Assembly: GCA_024398995.1 (NCBI GenBank)
Contig: JAKSIE010000001.1
Location: 1-64,000, forward strand
Length of the DNA: 64,000 bases
Source: Fibrobacter sp.
GTDB taxonomy: Bacteria; Fibrobacterota; Fibrobacteria; Fibrobacterales; Fibrobacteraceae
Reading direction: 5' to 3'
Both the position numbers and the translations under genes were made by a program. The notes beneath the pieces were generated by a model that worked only from the letters and a program-made list of their open reading frames with translations, was not told the DNA's origin and ran no database searches. Shown in pieces: positions 52,235 through 61,447 of this stretch. Position 1 is the stretch's first letter, and the number at the start of each line of letters is the position of its first letter.

Positions 52235-54490
52235 ATGAAAAAGACTATGAATATGAAAAAGACTTTAGCCGCTGTTCTCGTCACCTCTATTGCAGCATCT
52301 GCTAGTGTGGCTCAGAATCAGGAATTGATTGAAAGCAAGGTTGATTCCATCAACGCGAAGCGCGGCTTGGAAATTGGCGGTAGCATTCGTGCTGTTGCCC
52401 AGTCTTCCTCCTTTAGTACCGATCAGGACCCCACCGGTAAGAACAAACTGCCTTCTGTAGAAAAGGGCGAATTTGTTACTGGTGACCTCGTTTTCGGTTT
52501 CCGCCCCTATGAAAATGTCCGAGCAAATGCAACCCTTCGCTTGGAAGGCGGTATGCAGGAATACTTTGCCGCCGCAGCAAAGAGCGTTTCCGCTTCTTGG
52601 CTTAATATCGAAGGCAACATCGGCAATTCCGTGTACTGGGTTGTGGGTGACTTCCGTCAGGAATACTCCCCGCTGACCTTGTTCTCTCCGGGCCTCGACA
52701 TTATGTACGAACCGCAGATTTTTGCCCGCAAGCGTTACATGGCCCAGAAGGAACAGCTCCTCGAAGGCAACCAGCGTAATCTTCAGGGTGCAAACATCCA
52801 GTTCCGTCAGGACCTTAGCCCGGTTCTCGGCCAGGTTCGTGCCGAAGCAATCTTTGCTCGTTTGAACCGTACCGCAGTTTTGGACCTTGGCGGTGCCGAA
52901 GGCAACATCCTTCCCAAGGACGAAGTTTGGGGCGCATCTCAGGCTTCCAATACTGATAAGTGGTTGGCTGCAGGTAACATCGAATTGCTGCCTTTCAACA
53001 AGACTGCATACTTCGGCGTAACTCCGATGTACGTATTCGATAACGAAAAGACCTACTCCTATACTTACCGTCGTCAGGATGGCGATGCTACCAATCCCTA
53101 CGAGAAGCAGGACATTAACCCTTACGAACTGAATCCGCAGAACACAATGGTTATCAGCGCTCGCGCAGGTGCTGACATTGGTTCCATTATGGGCAGCAAG
53201 AACCTGATCTTGGATGGTACTGCTGAATTCGCAATGTCCATGGACAAGGCCTACAAGGTTGACTCTTTGAAGGCTCTCGATGATGGAGGCGAAGAAGTAA
53301 TGCTGTTCAACTTCACCGAACAGGATCTGAATGGCATGGCCTTGTTGGTCAACCTCAATGTTGGTTATCAGACTGACAAGTGGGGCGTCAAGGTTGCTGT
53401 GGACGGTGTCTACAATGACAGCAACTGGTTCAACAACTTGGCTCAGTCTCCTTCCTTCTTTGCTCAGCGAATCCTGAACTCCGATAAGGATGGTAACACT
53501 GTCAAGTATGCAGTGAATTCTCCGCTGTACTCCACCTTCGATGCTCTCTACAACTTCAATCCGAAGTTCTCTCCCGTAACCAGAGGTTTGGGCACTAACG
53601 ACGACGCATTCAGGGCTGGTCAGACAAACAGCTATAGCATTGCAAACTACAACAAGAACTCTTGGACAACCAACGTTTACACCCGTAATCAGTTGGCTCT
53701 CCTCGAAACGCTCTCTGACCCGGCTTTGCAGATGTCCTTGCCCAACGGCTTGGCCACCTCCAACCGCGCTGGTGCTCGTGCAACCTTGACTGCTAACTAC
53801 GGCGAAGCCGTGGAATTCCAGGGTATGTTCAGCTACTTCCAGCAGGTATCCGGCGTAACCCAGCAGTTCTTCAATAACTACGAAGGTGCCGTCTTGACCG
53901 CCAACTACAAGCCCGCTACCTATATGGAATTCGGTGCAGGCGCAAAGGTTGATGTATTCAAGCTCCTTGGTTTCTCCAAGCCCCTCGAAATTTCTGGTTC
54001 TTATAAGCATTCCGAAAGAACTCTTGAAACCGACAACTGGGTTGAACTCGCAGCATTCGGCCTGATCGATGAAACCACCTCCCTCAAGAGCGACTTCATC
54101 AATGCCGGACTCTATGTTCAGTATCTGCCCCGCCTGGGTGTGAACCTCGGTTTCCAGATGGTCAATACCGAAATGACAAGTCTTAACCAGATGAACGTTT
54201 ACGGCATTGGTTACAAGAACCCGATGGTAAAGAGCTCTCAGATGCAGTGGATGGCCGGTCTCGACTACAACATTGCTCCGAATGCTTGGTTGGCAATTAA
54301 CTTCGGTATGGTGTCTGTCTCTAACGACTACAACACCACTAAGTCTCTGTCTGCTGACGGTACTTCTGCTAAATACAGCGACGCAACGAACTTGCCGGAT
54401 TATATTTCTAGTACGGATGGCCTGACTGGAACTTATACTCATAAGTTCTCGCAGACGATTCTTGAAGCTTCCATTAACGTGGAATTTTAA
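52235..54490 (+). CDS. Outer-membrane beta-barrel-like protein, paralog A
   Basis: A 751-residue exported protein with a signal peptide (MKKTLAAVLVTSIAASASVAQ). The start lies in a near-perfect 18-bp duplication, so translation could begin at 52235 or 52253; AGGGGG at 52221 favours 52235. The body is strand-rich and ends EASINVEF. It is clearly paralogous to the next gene. Shared stretches are YSPLTLFSPGLDIMYEPQIFARKR against YTPYTLYTPQQQLLQEPEIFAQKR, and LPNGLATSNRAGARATL against LPYGVATPDRQGLKAAL. It likely forms a porin-like or structural barrel at the surface. Function is unknown. Confidence 0.65.
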   Translation: MKKTMNMKKTLAAVLVTSIAASASVAQNQELIESKVDSINAKRGLEIGGSIRAVAQSSSFSTDQDPTGKNKLPSVEKGEFVTGDLVFGFRPYENVRANATLRLEGGMQEYFAAAAKSVSASWLNIEGNIGNSVYWVVGDFRQEYSPLTLFSPGLDIMYEPQIFARKRYMAQKEQLLEGNQRNLQGANIQFRQDLSPVLGQVRAEAIFARLNRTAVLDLGGAEGNILPKDEVWGASQASNTDKWLAAGNIELLPFNKTAYFGVTPMYVFDNEKTYSYTYRRQDGDATNPYEKQDINPYELNPQNTMVISARAGADIGSIMGSKNLILDGTAEFAMSMDKAYKVDSLKALDDGGEEVMLFNFTEQDLNGMALLVNLNVGYQTDKWGVKVAVDGVYNDSNWFNNLAQSPSFFAQRILNSDKDGNTVKYAVNSPLYSTFDALYNFNPKFSPVTRGLGTNDDAFRAGQTNSYSIANYNKNSWTTNVYTRNQLALLETLSDPALQMSLPNGLATSNRAGARATLTANYGEAVEFQGMFSYFQQVSGVTQQFFNNYEGAVLTANYKPATYMEFGAGAKVDVFKLLGFSKPLEISGSYKHSERTLETDNWVELAAFGLIDETTSLKSDFINAGLYVQYLPRLGVNLGFQMVNTEMTSLNQMNVYGIGYKNPMVKSSQMQWMAGLDYNIAPNAWLAINFGMVSVSNDYNTTKSLSADGTSAKYSDATNLPDYISSTDGLTGTYTHKFSQTILEASINVEF

Positions 54491-54505
54491 TGGGAGGAAG
54501 CGAAT

Positions 54506-56629
54506 ATGATGTTCAATAAGAAAATTTCCGCTTTCGGTCTTACTTCTGCAATCTTGTTCTCCGCTACCGCAGCAATGGCTGAAGGTGAAAGCGTTGAAAC
54601 CCAGCAGAAAACCCTTTTGCAAAAGTTGGATTCCCTGAACGCAGCCGTTCTTGGTCTCAGGATCAACGGTACCGCAAAGGCTGGCGCCTTGGCTTCTATG
54701 GCAGGCTCCGATCAGTTTAGTGCTGATTCTCCGACTCAGGAAAACCAGGCCTTTACCGATGTAAACCTGGCCTTCACTGCTCGTCCCAGTTCCGAAACTC
54801 AAGTGCGCTTGGAAATGCGCCTTCATAAGGATTGGCAGAGTGGCTTTGATGAAAACAACAACCCGATGATTGGCCACTGGTTCTCCTATGATGGCAAGAT
54901 CCTGGACAAGCATGTTGATTTCAACCTCGGCTACATGAAGGTTGCCTACACCCCGTACACCCTGTACACTCCGCAGCAGCAGTTGCTGCAGGAACCCGAA
55001 ATCTTTGCTCAGAAGCGTGTTGAAGCTATGGCCCAGCGCAATCTGGATACCACAACCGCTCGCTTGATGCAGGGTTTGAATGTGGATTATCACAGCGGTA
55101 ATATCGGCCCTCTGTCTGACATTCATGCTCAGGCAACTGGCGCCCGTATGCGTAACACCGCCAAGAAGTACGACCAGGTGTTCTTCGACTTCGACTATGC
55201 TGACCGTTACTTCTACGGTTTGCGTGCCGGTGCAGAACTCTTTGGTGCAAACCTCGGCGTGAACTATACCGATGTGTTCGACCGTCATAAGGGTGCTCGC
55301 GCTCGAATGACTTTGAGCGACGTGGTTCATTACGAAGACAACTCCATCCTGTCTGTTGAACTGGGTTTCAACTCCAAGGAAATTTTGCCGACTCTGCCGG
55401 TTGAATTCGGCTTGAACGGCGAATACGCAATGTCTTGGTTCTCTGCAGATAAGGATTATAAGACCAAGGTCGCTGACTATACCTATGACCTGCAGTACAC
55501 AAACGTCTATGGCGACTCCATCATCATCGTCGTTCCGTACATTGACTCCGTTGCCAAGATTGTCAATGAAAAGGAAGGCGAAGCTAATGGTTCTGCCTTC
55601 TACATTGAACCTTATGTAAATCTTGACATGGCTGGTATCCAGGTCGAAGCCAAGGTTATGTACATCAAGAACGACGAAAACTTCTGGTCCGAAATGGCTT
55701 CTAGCCCGGTCTACGAAGGTAACGGCGTTGTCTTGAATGCAAATGCAATGTATAGCACCGACGCATATACCAATTTGGTCAACAAGTTCGGTATGTCTAG
55801 CCTCGAAAACATGTACTTTGCAGTGTACAACTCTAACCCGTTGAACCTGACAAACCTCATGACTTCTGAAACGAGTAAGAATGCCTTGACTAACACCAAG
55901 GAAGACGGAAAGTACTTCAACACTCGTCAGTTCAACAACTACAAGAATGCTCACTTCTATCGCAATGGTTACAATGCCGAAGTGATGAAGCGCAGAGAAA
56001 TCTCTGAAGCCCTGGTCAATATGGATCCGTCCGTAAGCATGGAACTGCCCTATGGCGTTGCTACTCCGGACCGTCAGGGTCTCAAGGCTGCTCTCAACTT
56101 CCACTGGAACGATGCTGTTGAAGTCAATGCAGTCTTTGCAAAGCTCGACGAATCTGCTGCAACCAAGCACGACGCTGACGGCAAGATTGTTGATGGCGAA
56201 ACCGAAGCCAACAGCTTCATGCGCTATGGTGTAGGCTTGGGCCTCGATATCGGCCGTTTCATTCCGGATATGGGTCTCGGCGTAAAGCTCCAGCTGTCCT
56301 ACGATCATGCTGAAGAAGATGCTTACCTGGAACGTTCTATGAACCGCTTGATGGGTGGTCTTTCTGTGGGTCTCTTCAACAAGGTTGACGTCCTGGTCGG
56401 TTACCAGACTTCTTCCAAGACCTTTGGCAAGCCTCTCGTAGTCGGAACAAACGCCATTACCAAGACCGAAGAATCCTTGCTTCTGGCTGGTCCGCGTGTA
56501 AAGATTGCTCCTAATTCCTTTGTGACTGTACAGTACGGTCGTTTGACTGACGAAGTCATTCTGAAGGATAACAACGAACTTTCCATCGACAAGGATGTCC
56601 TCATTGCCGATGTAACGGTAAACTTCTAA
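54506..56629 (+). CDS. Outer-membrane beta-barrel-like protein, paralog B
   Basis: A 707-residue exported protein with a signal peptide of about 25 residues (ATAAMAEGES). It shares conserved blocks with paralog A throughout, including the N-terminal coiled segment (LLQKLDSLNAAVLGLRINGTAKAGA against IESKVDSINAKRGLEIGGSIRAVA). It ends LIADVTVNF with a C-terminal Phe. GGGAGGAAG lies 6-8 bases before the ATG (a second ATG follows at once). It is 15 bp after paralog A and 10 bp before the lipoprotein gene. The two barrels may form a hetero-oligomer. Confidence 0.65.
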   Translation: MMFNKKISAFGLTSAILFSATAAMAEGESVETQQKTLLQKLDSLNAAVLGLRINGTAKAGALASMAGSDQFSADSPTQENQAFTDVNLAFTARPSSETQVRLEMRLHKDWQSGFDENNNPMIGHWFSYDGKILDKHVDFNLGYMKVAYTPYTLYTPQQQLLQEPEIFAQKRVEAMAQRNLDTTTARLMQGLNVDYHSGNIGPLSDIHAQATGARMRNTAKKYDQVFFDFDYADRYFYGLRAGAELFGANLGVNYTDVFDRHKGARARMTLSDVVHYEDNSILSVELGFNSKEILPTLPVEFGLNGEYAMSWFSADKDYKTKVADYTYDLQYTNVYGDSIIIVVPYIDSVAKIVNEKEGEANGSAFYIEPYVNLDMAGIQVEAKVMYIKNDENFWSEMASSPVYEGNGVVLNANAMYSTDAYTNLVNKFGMSSLENMYFAVYNSNPLNLTNLMTSETSKNALTNTKEDGKYFNTRQFNNYKNAHFYRNGYNAEVMKRREISEALVNMDPSVSMELPYGVATPDRQGLKAALNFHWNDAVEVNAVFAKLDESAATKHDADGKIVDGETEANSFMRYGVGLGLDIGRFIPDMGLGVKLQLSYDHAEEDAYLERSMNRLMGGLSVGLFNKVDVLVGYQTSSKTFGKPLVVGTNAITKTEESLLLAGPRVKIAPNSFVTVQYGRLTDEVILKDNNELSIDKDVLIADVTVNF

Positions 56630-56639
56630 GAGGTGCACC

Positions 56640-57830
56640 ATGAAAAACTTGAAACTTATTCTTTCCGCTGTGGCTGCAACTCTTGTTGTGGGTTGCTCTG
56701 ACCTCGCCGTGAACGAAGATGCTGCTTACGCAGGTAACCTTCCGAGTAATTTTGACTACAAGACCTATGCTGAAATCAACCCGGCGTTGAAGTTTGCTGC
56801 CGTTACTCAGGCCGTTGCTGATTACAATGCCGAATATGCTGAAACCATTAAGACTCGTAACATCCTTAATAGGGATGTGAACGATTCCGCAGCATCCAAG
56901 ATTATCGCTGCTATCGTTAGGGCTCAGGCTGCTTGTGGTAGCGCTGAGTGTCCGGCCGTGGATAGCCTCAATGGCGTGATGCAGGCAAAGAAGGATTCTC
57001 TTGCTGCATTGGAAGCCACAGAAGCTGTCAAGGCCTACATTGCAGACTCTGTTAACTTCTTCTTGACCGACTCCGCCTCCATGTACCTTCTGTTTACGGC
57101 TCCTTGGGGTGGCTCGCTGAAGGGTTATAACGACTCTGTTTGGGCTAAGAGCTGGAATGTTACCAAGGATACCACCATTTACGATACCACAAAGACAACC
57201 CACATTTTCAAGTTGGCTGTTGTGGACAAGTCTGGTGAAACTCCTGATACCACTCGCGTCTACTTGAATACTGGTTTCCCCACCGCTGCCGATGCTAAGG
57301 GTAAGATCACTTACTCTGACACGGACCCCACAAAGATTGCTGCCGTCGAAGGTTTCACCGATACCACCTACGAAACTCCGGTATCTGTGACCATGGACGA
57401 AAACAAGTCTTTCCTTCCGAAGCTCAGAAAGGATACTACCGTCATTGGCAAGATCGATTCCACAAAGATTTCTACTCACTATGACGGACTTGATCCTGAT
57501 AAACTCAAGGACTTCAAGATTTTCAACTTCGTTAACAAGCCCGGCGATAATATCAATGACTACGAACGAGCTGAAAGTGTCGAGTTGGATTCTACAACCA
57601 CCACTCTCCAGTATGTTCTGGTTGGTAAGCTTAATGGTTGGGCATACCGCTATTGCGATGAATCCGAAATCACTCATGCTCGCGCTTGCGACGAAAGCAT
57701 CAAGAAGTGCGAGATGATGGAAGCTGGTAGTTTGCAGGATCTTTGCTTCAAGAAGCTGAAGTGCGACCTGTATCCGGCCACCAAGCTTTATTGCAAGAAT
57801 AAGGCTACTGGTTACTCTCACGAAATTTAA
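56640..57830 (+). CDS. Lipoprotein of the outer-membrane operon
   Basis: A 396-residue lipoprotein. The lipobox VVGC gives a lipidated C19. The N-terminal half is helical (KFAAVTQAVADYNAEYAETIK). The C-terminal third has many Thr and ends in a Cys-rich region (YRYCDESEITHARACDESIKKCEMM ... LCFKKLKCDLYPATKLYCKN), eight Cys that could form disulfides. No family is recognised. AAGAGGTGCACC precedes the ATG. Position suggests a periplasmic or surface partner of the barrels. Confidence 0.65.
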   Translation: MKNLKLILSAVAATLVVGCSDLAVNEDAAYAGNLPSNFDYKTYAEINPALKFAAVTQAVADYNAEYAETIKTRNILNRDVNDSAASKIIAAIVRAQAACGSAECPAVDSLNGVMQAKKDSLAALEATEAVKAYIADSVNFFLTDSASMYLLFTAPWGGSLKGYNDSVWAKSWNVTKDTTIYDTTKTTHIFKLAVVDKSGETPDTTRVYLNTGFPTAADAKGKITYSDTDPTKIAAVEGFTDTTYETPVSVTMDENKSFLPKLRKDTTVIGKIDSTKISTHYDGLDPDKLKDFKIFNFVNKPGDNINDYERAESVELDSTTTTLQYVLVGKLNGWAYRYCDESEITHARACDESIKKCEMMEAGSLQDLCFKKLKCDLYPATKLYCKNKATGYSHEI

Positions 57831-57848
57831 TGAAGGCAGGGTGATTAT

Positions 57849-58907
57849 ATGAATATCAAGACTATTGCTTTGACCCTTGCTCTTGGCGCCTTTGCTATGG
57901 CAAACGCTGCCGCTGACAAGGTTGTTGGTTTCTACCCGTACTGGAGCCAGTACTCTCAGTTCTATGCTAAGGATATTCGTTACAATACTGTAACTGATAT
58001 CCACTACGTTGGTCTGGTTCCTGGCGAAGATGGTTCTCTTGCATTCGCTGACGACTACGATGCTGAAAACTTCAAGACCCTGGCCCAGATGTCCAAGGAA
58101 AACAATGTCAAGCTCATTGTTTCTGTGGGTGGCAACGAAGCTGAAGGCAACCTGAAGGCAATCGCTTCTTCTGACGAACTGCTTTCTACCTTCGTTTCTA
58201 ATGTGAGCAGCTGGCTTTCTGCAAACGGTGGCGATGGTGTCGAACTGGATTGGCAGAATGTCACTGCAGACGATGCAGAAGACTACGCCAAGATGGTGAA
58301 CGCTCTTGTTGACGGTCTTTCCGGTTCTACCGTGACTGCCGTGATTTATCCTGCCGCAGGCATGGACGCTTACAAGGCCGACGCTCTGAACCGTCTTGCT
58401 TACGTTGACGTGTTCATGGCTGACCAGATGACTGAAGAAAGCTCTGAAGTTGTCCCGAACCAGAGTGCAACCTTTGTGAAGGAAACTTTGAATAGCGTCG
58501 TTAGCGCCGGTGTTAACGCCGACCTCCTGGTTCCGGTAATCTTCCTTTACGGCAAGACCTGGGCTGGTGCTCAGGGTCTCGGCACTTCTCATCAGGGTAC
58601 TGGTAGTGGTGACGAAGGTTATGTGAACTACGCAGAACTGATGAATAAGTTCGATACTCCTGACTACAAGGTGACCTTCGATGAAGCTACTCAGTCTGAA
58701 GTGGCTGTCAGCAAGGACGAAACCATCGTGTTCATGGGTATTCCTTCTGTGAAGGCTGTGGCTAAGCAGGTTAAGGCTGACGGAATGGGCGGCGTGGCCG
58801 TCTACGATCTCCATCAGGATCATCACGAACCCATTGTTTCTCTCTTGGTTACCATCGGTTTGGAACTTCGCCCGCAGGTGAACTACAAGCCCGGCAAGAA
58901 GAAGTAA
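57849..58907 (+). CDS. GH18-fold protein with substituted catalytic motif
   Basis: A 352-residue exported protein. The signal peptide is about 1-21. The mature protein follows the GH18 TIM-barrel plan: VVGFYPYWSQ at strand 1, VKLIVSVGGN at strand 3, GGDGVELDWQN at strand 4, and GMGGVAVYDLHQDHH at strand 8. The catalytic motif DxxDxDxE reads D129-G-V-E132-L-D134-W-Q136. The proton-donor Glu is Gln and the second Asp is Glu, so hydrolysis should be lost or greatly reduced. Known GH18 proteins with such changes act as sugar-binding lectins. It ends the operon, 18 bp after the lipoprotein gene, with a terminator at 58952. Confidence 0.8.
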   Translation: MNIKTIALTLALGAFAMANAAADKVVGFYPYWSQYSQFYAKDIRYNTVTDIHYVGLVPGEDGSLAFADDYDAENFKTLAQMSKENNVKLIVSVGGNEAEGNLKAIASSDELLSTFVSNVSSWLSANGGDGVELDWQNVTADDAEDYAKMVNALVDGLSGSTVTAVIYPAAGMDAYKADALNRLAYVDVFMADQMTEESSEVVPNQSATFVKETLNSVVSAGVNADLLVPVIFLYGKTWAGAQGLGTSHQGTGSGDEGYVNYAELMNKFDTPDYKVTFDEATQSEVAVSKDETIVFMGIPSVKAVAKQVKADGMGGVAVYDLHQDHHEPIVSLLVTIGLELRPQVNYKPGKKK

Positions 58908-58951
58908 TCATGGTTGCGGCTGGCCCGCTACCCATGACATTTGAAATTAGA

Positions 58952-58983
58952 AAGAGGACTGCTACGGCGGTCCTCTTTTTGCG
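58952..58983 (+). terminator. Terminator of the outer-membrane operon
   Basis: The stem AAGAGGACTGC / GCGGTCCTCTT (one G-T pair) around a TACG loop is followed by TTT and GCG. It is the only strong terminator in the ten kilobases from 48962. Confidence 0.8.
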
Positions 58984-59000
58984 TAAGGATTATCTACACG

Positions 59001-59097
59001 CCTGGAATCCCGTGGGGCGGTGCACTTAGAACCGTAGGGCTGTGTGCGCCTAGAATCGTAGGGCAGTGCGCGCCTAGAACATAACATTGTACCTAGA
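59001..59097. repeat. Degenerate tandem repeat with 24-bp period
   Basis: Units with the core CCTAGAAYCGTAGGGC-GTG-GC start at 59001, 59025, 59049 and 59073, exactly 24 bp apart. A shorter fifth unit starts at 59092. Copies B and C are the closest. It lies between the operon terminator and the GH5 gene, in 347 bp without genes. No other copy was noticed in the window. Confidence 0.7.
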
Positions 59098-59193
59098 GGC
59101 CTAAGGGTTGCGTGACATACCTGCGCCATGGATTGCGCTGGCTAGGGCCCCGTAAGTTGATGGTTTGTATAGCACAGCACAGGACACTGAGTA

Positions 59194-59228
59194 AAAAAAG
59201 ACCGCCTCCCAGAGGAAGCGGCCTTAAA
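59194..59228 (-). terminator. Terminator for the GH5 gene
   Basis: Read on the minus strand, the stem AAGGCCGCTTCC / GGAGGCGGTCTT (G-T pairs) with a TCTG loop is followed by seven T. Confidence 0.8.
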
Positions 59229-59254
59229 GTTTTGCAAGTTACTTCAAGTAAGGA

Positions 59255-61447
59255 TTACTTGTCGGTCTTGTTCCACTTGAGGGTCAACTGACGAGAGTCC
59301 TGACGGACAACGATCAGGTAAGAGCCTGTAGGAACGCGGTTCAAGGAGAAGCTTGCATAGTCGCCGTAGACGGTTCTGTTCATAACCTGCTGGCCGTTGA
59401 CGGAGAGGATGCTGACTTCGATGTCGCCAGCCTGCTTGCAAACGATATCCAGGGTATTGTTGTTGATGGTTGCCTGGACCGGAAGGTTTGCACTGATGCT
59501 GTTGATCTTCGAAGTGTTGTATTCTGCCAGGTTAACTGCGCTAGCGCTATCGCCGATAATTACGGTAATGCCATACTGGAACTTGGCGTACAGTTCGGTT
59601 TCTTCTGCATTTGCCATAACGCGGAGGACTGCGTTCTGGTTGCCGGCGACCAGTGAGGTACCCTGCTTGGTTGCATACGGGGTAGTGGGCTCACCGTTAA
59701 AGGTATATGTTACCGGAGTGTGGAGCGCGGTTGTATCCGGGAGCAGGTTTGCTGCGGTTGCACCAAGGGCAAGCTTGGTTTTCTTGAAGGTAGAGCCCAT
59801 TCTATTGGAGCCCTTGTTGTAGGTAACTGTGATGGTGTCGTTCATTTCCTTGTAGCCGTTAGCTGCAGCTGCCTTGGCGACAATCTTTGCAGTACCGAAG
59901 GACTTGAAATCGTACATGGTCACGAGCTTACCGGTCATGGTGCCGGAGCAAGCGGCTGCGCTACATGTGGCCTGCTTAACGGTAACGATTTCGGGATTCA
60001 AGGAAGTGATAGTAAAGGAGCTACCTTCCAGAGTCTTGGTATCGGCAGTAAGAACCCATTCCTTGGCGCCTTGTGTGCCAGAGAAGCTGGCGGTTCTACC
60101 GCTGGTGCAGGTGTTGGTGTAGTTACAGGTCAAATCGTAGAAACCGGTAATGCTCTGGCCCGGAACCGAGGTTACGGTAACCACAGACTGGGAGCCGTCG
60201 TTGCCGGTAAAGATTGCTACGCCGTCGCCGTTAACGACGATGTCGGAGCCAGAAGCTACGGCAACCTTTTCGTTGCTGGATGCGTAGGTACAACCGGCGG
60301 GGAGAGCGCCTGCAACCTTGCCATCGGTCTGCTTAACAGTCTTGGCCTTGAATGCGCAGGCGCCAGTGTTCTTACCTTCGACCATCTTGGAAGTCCAATC
60401 CTGGGCATTCTTCTTGAGGTAGTCAACGACAATCTTACCGGAGGAGCTCAATGTTGCGGCGTTGAGCTTGCCCGGGGTGGTCAGCTCTTCGCTACCAGCG
60501 AAGATTGCAGAGGTTTCGGCCTTTTCGCTGTAAGAGGAGTTGACTTGACGGAGGCTCCAGTTACAGTTACTGATGTTGTTCTGGTCCATAAAGTTGAGCC
60601 ATTCCTGGGTAGCCGAGGCGCTAGGATCTCCGGCGCCATCTGCCTTGGTGGTACCCCATTCCGTAACGAATACTGCGTTACCAGAAGCCTTTGCGTTCGT
60701 TGCGCGTCCACCATACTGGCCCTGACTGTGAGAAGCTGCATAGAAGTGGAGAACGTAGCCTACGTTGGTGCCGCTGACTCCACCGTATTGATCCATCTGA
60801 GACCAGTTGGGAGTACCGACAAGAACCAGGTTTTGGGAACTTGCGCGGATACCCGGAACCACGGCGTTTGCATAGCTCTGGATGGCGCTCCAACCCTGGT
60901 GAACCGGTTCGTTGAAGATTTCGAAAATAACGTTGGGAACCTTAGCGTATCTAGCAGCGACCTTGGTAAAGAAGTCCTTTGCAATAGACAATTCTGCATC
61001 GGCGCGATGGCTATGCCAGTCGATGATGATGTAGACGTCATTTTCGATGGCTGCTTCTACCATCTGGTCGAGGTAGTTCATAAAGCCTTCGGGAGCGGAT
61101 GCGTAGGCGTGAGCCTTGTCAATAGGTTCAGTTGCGGAGCCCTGGGAGTTGTAATAGGTGATGCCCATTGCAAAACGGAACACGTCGATCTTAAAATTAT
61201 CTACGGTCCAGTTGATGACGGTCTTGTTGTAGTAGGGAATGCCGGTTGCATCGGACCAGAAAAGGCTAACGCCGCGGAGCATGGCTTCTTTGTTGTTCTT
61301 GGAGCCGATGATCTTTCCACCGCTAGTTTGAAGGGCGCCGTAGTAGCTTACGGGGCCTGCTTTCTTTGCGACTGCAGTGGAAAAGTCTGCAAAGGCTGGG
61401 ATGGCTGCGAGTGCCATAATGCAGGGAATGAGTTTTTTAATCTTCAT
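59255..61447 (-). CDS. Secreted GH5 endoglucanase with Ig-like modules and sorting tail
   Basis: A 730-residue secreted cellulase-type enzyme. The signal peptide is 1-20 (IPAFA). The GH5 domain (about 35-345) has LRGVSLFWSD, FRFAMGITYY, IIIDWHSH, acid/base E180 (IFEIFNEPVHQGW) and nucleophile E263 (AVFVTEWGTT), the pattern of the GH5_2 endoglucanases. Residues about 370-600 hold two Ig/BIG2-like modules (SNEKVAVASGSDIVVNGDGVA, SLNPEIVTVKQATCSA) with several Cys. The end (IEVSILSVNGQQVMNRTV ... RQLTLKWNKTDK) is a sorting-like tail. I use the ATG at 61447 with AGGTGA upstream; a GTG three codons earlier is less likely. Confidence 0.88.
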   Translation of the reverse strand: MKIKKLIPCIMALAAIPAFADFSTAVAKKAGPVSYYGALQTSGGKIIGSKNNKEAMLRGVSLFWSDATGIPYYNKTVINWTVDNFKIDVFRFAMGITYYNSQGSATEPIDKAHAYASAPEGFMNYLDQMVEAAIENDVYIIIDWHSHRADAELSIAKDFFTKVAARYAKVPNVIFEIFNEPVHQGWSAIQSYANAVVPGIRASSQNLVLVGTPNWSQMDQYGGVSGTNVGYVLHFYAASHSQGQYGGRATNAKASGNAVFVTEWGTTKADGAGDPSASATQEWLNFMDQNNISNCNWSLRQVNSSYSEKAETSAIFAGSEELTTPGKLNAATLSSSGKIVVDYLKKNAQDWTSKMVEGKNTGACAFKAKTVKQTDGKVAGALPAGCTYASSNEKVAVASGSDIVVNGDGVAIFTGNDGSQSVVTVTSVPGQSITGFYDLTCNYTNTCTSGRTASFSGTQGAKEWVLTADTKTLEGSSFTITSLNPEIVTVKQATCSAAACSGTMTGKLVTMYDFKSFGTAKIVAKAAAANGYKEMNDTITVTYNKGSNRMGSTFKKTKLALGATAANLLPDTTALHTPVTYTFNGEPTTPYATKQGTSLVAGNQNAVLRVMANAEETELYAKFQYGITVIIGDSASAVNLAEYNTSKINSISANLPVQATINNNTLDIVCKQAGDIEVSILSVNGQQVMNRTVYGDYASFSLNRVPTGSYLIVVRQDSRQLTLKWNKTDK

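Noticed and set aside
52265-56641. A 1458-codon open frame on the minus strand opposite the two barrel genes, and similar ones at 49766-52186 and 56601-58826
   Set aside because: The plus-strand genes have signal peptides, ribosome sites and family-like structure. The antisense frames stay open because the coding strand avoids codons whose complements are stops, a sign of strong codon bias. Their translations show no domain.
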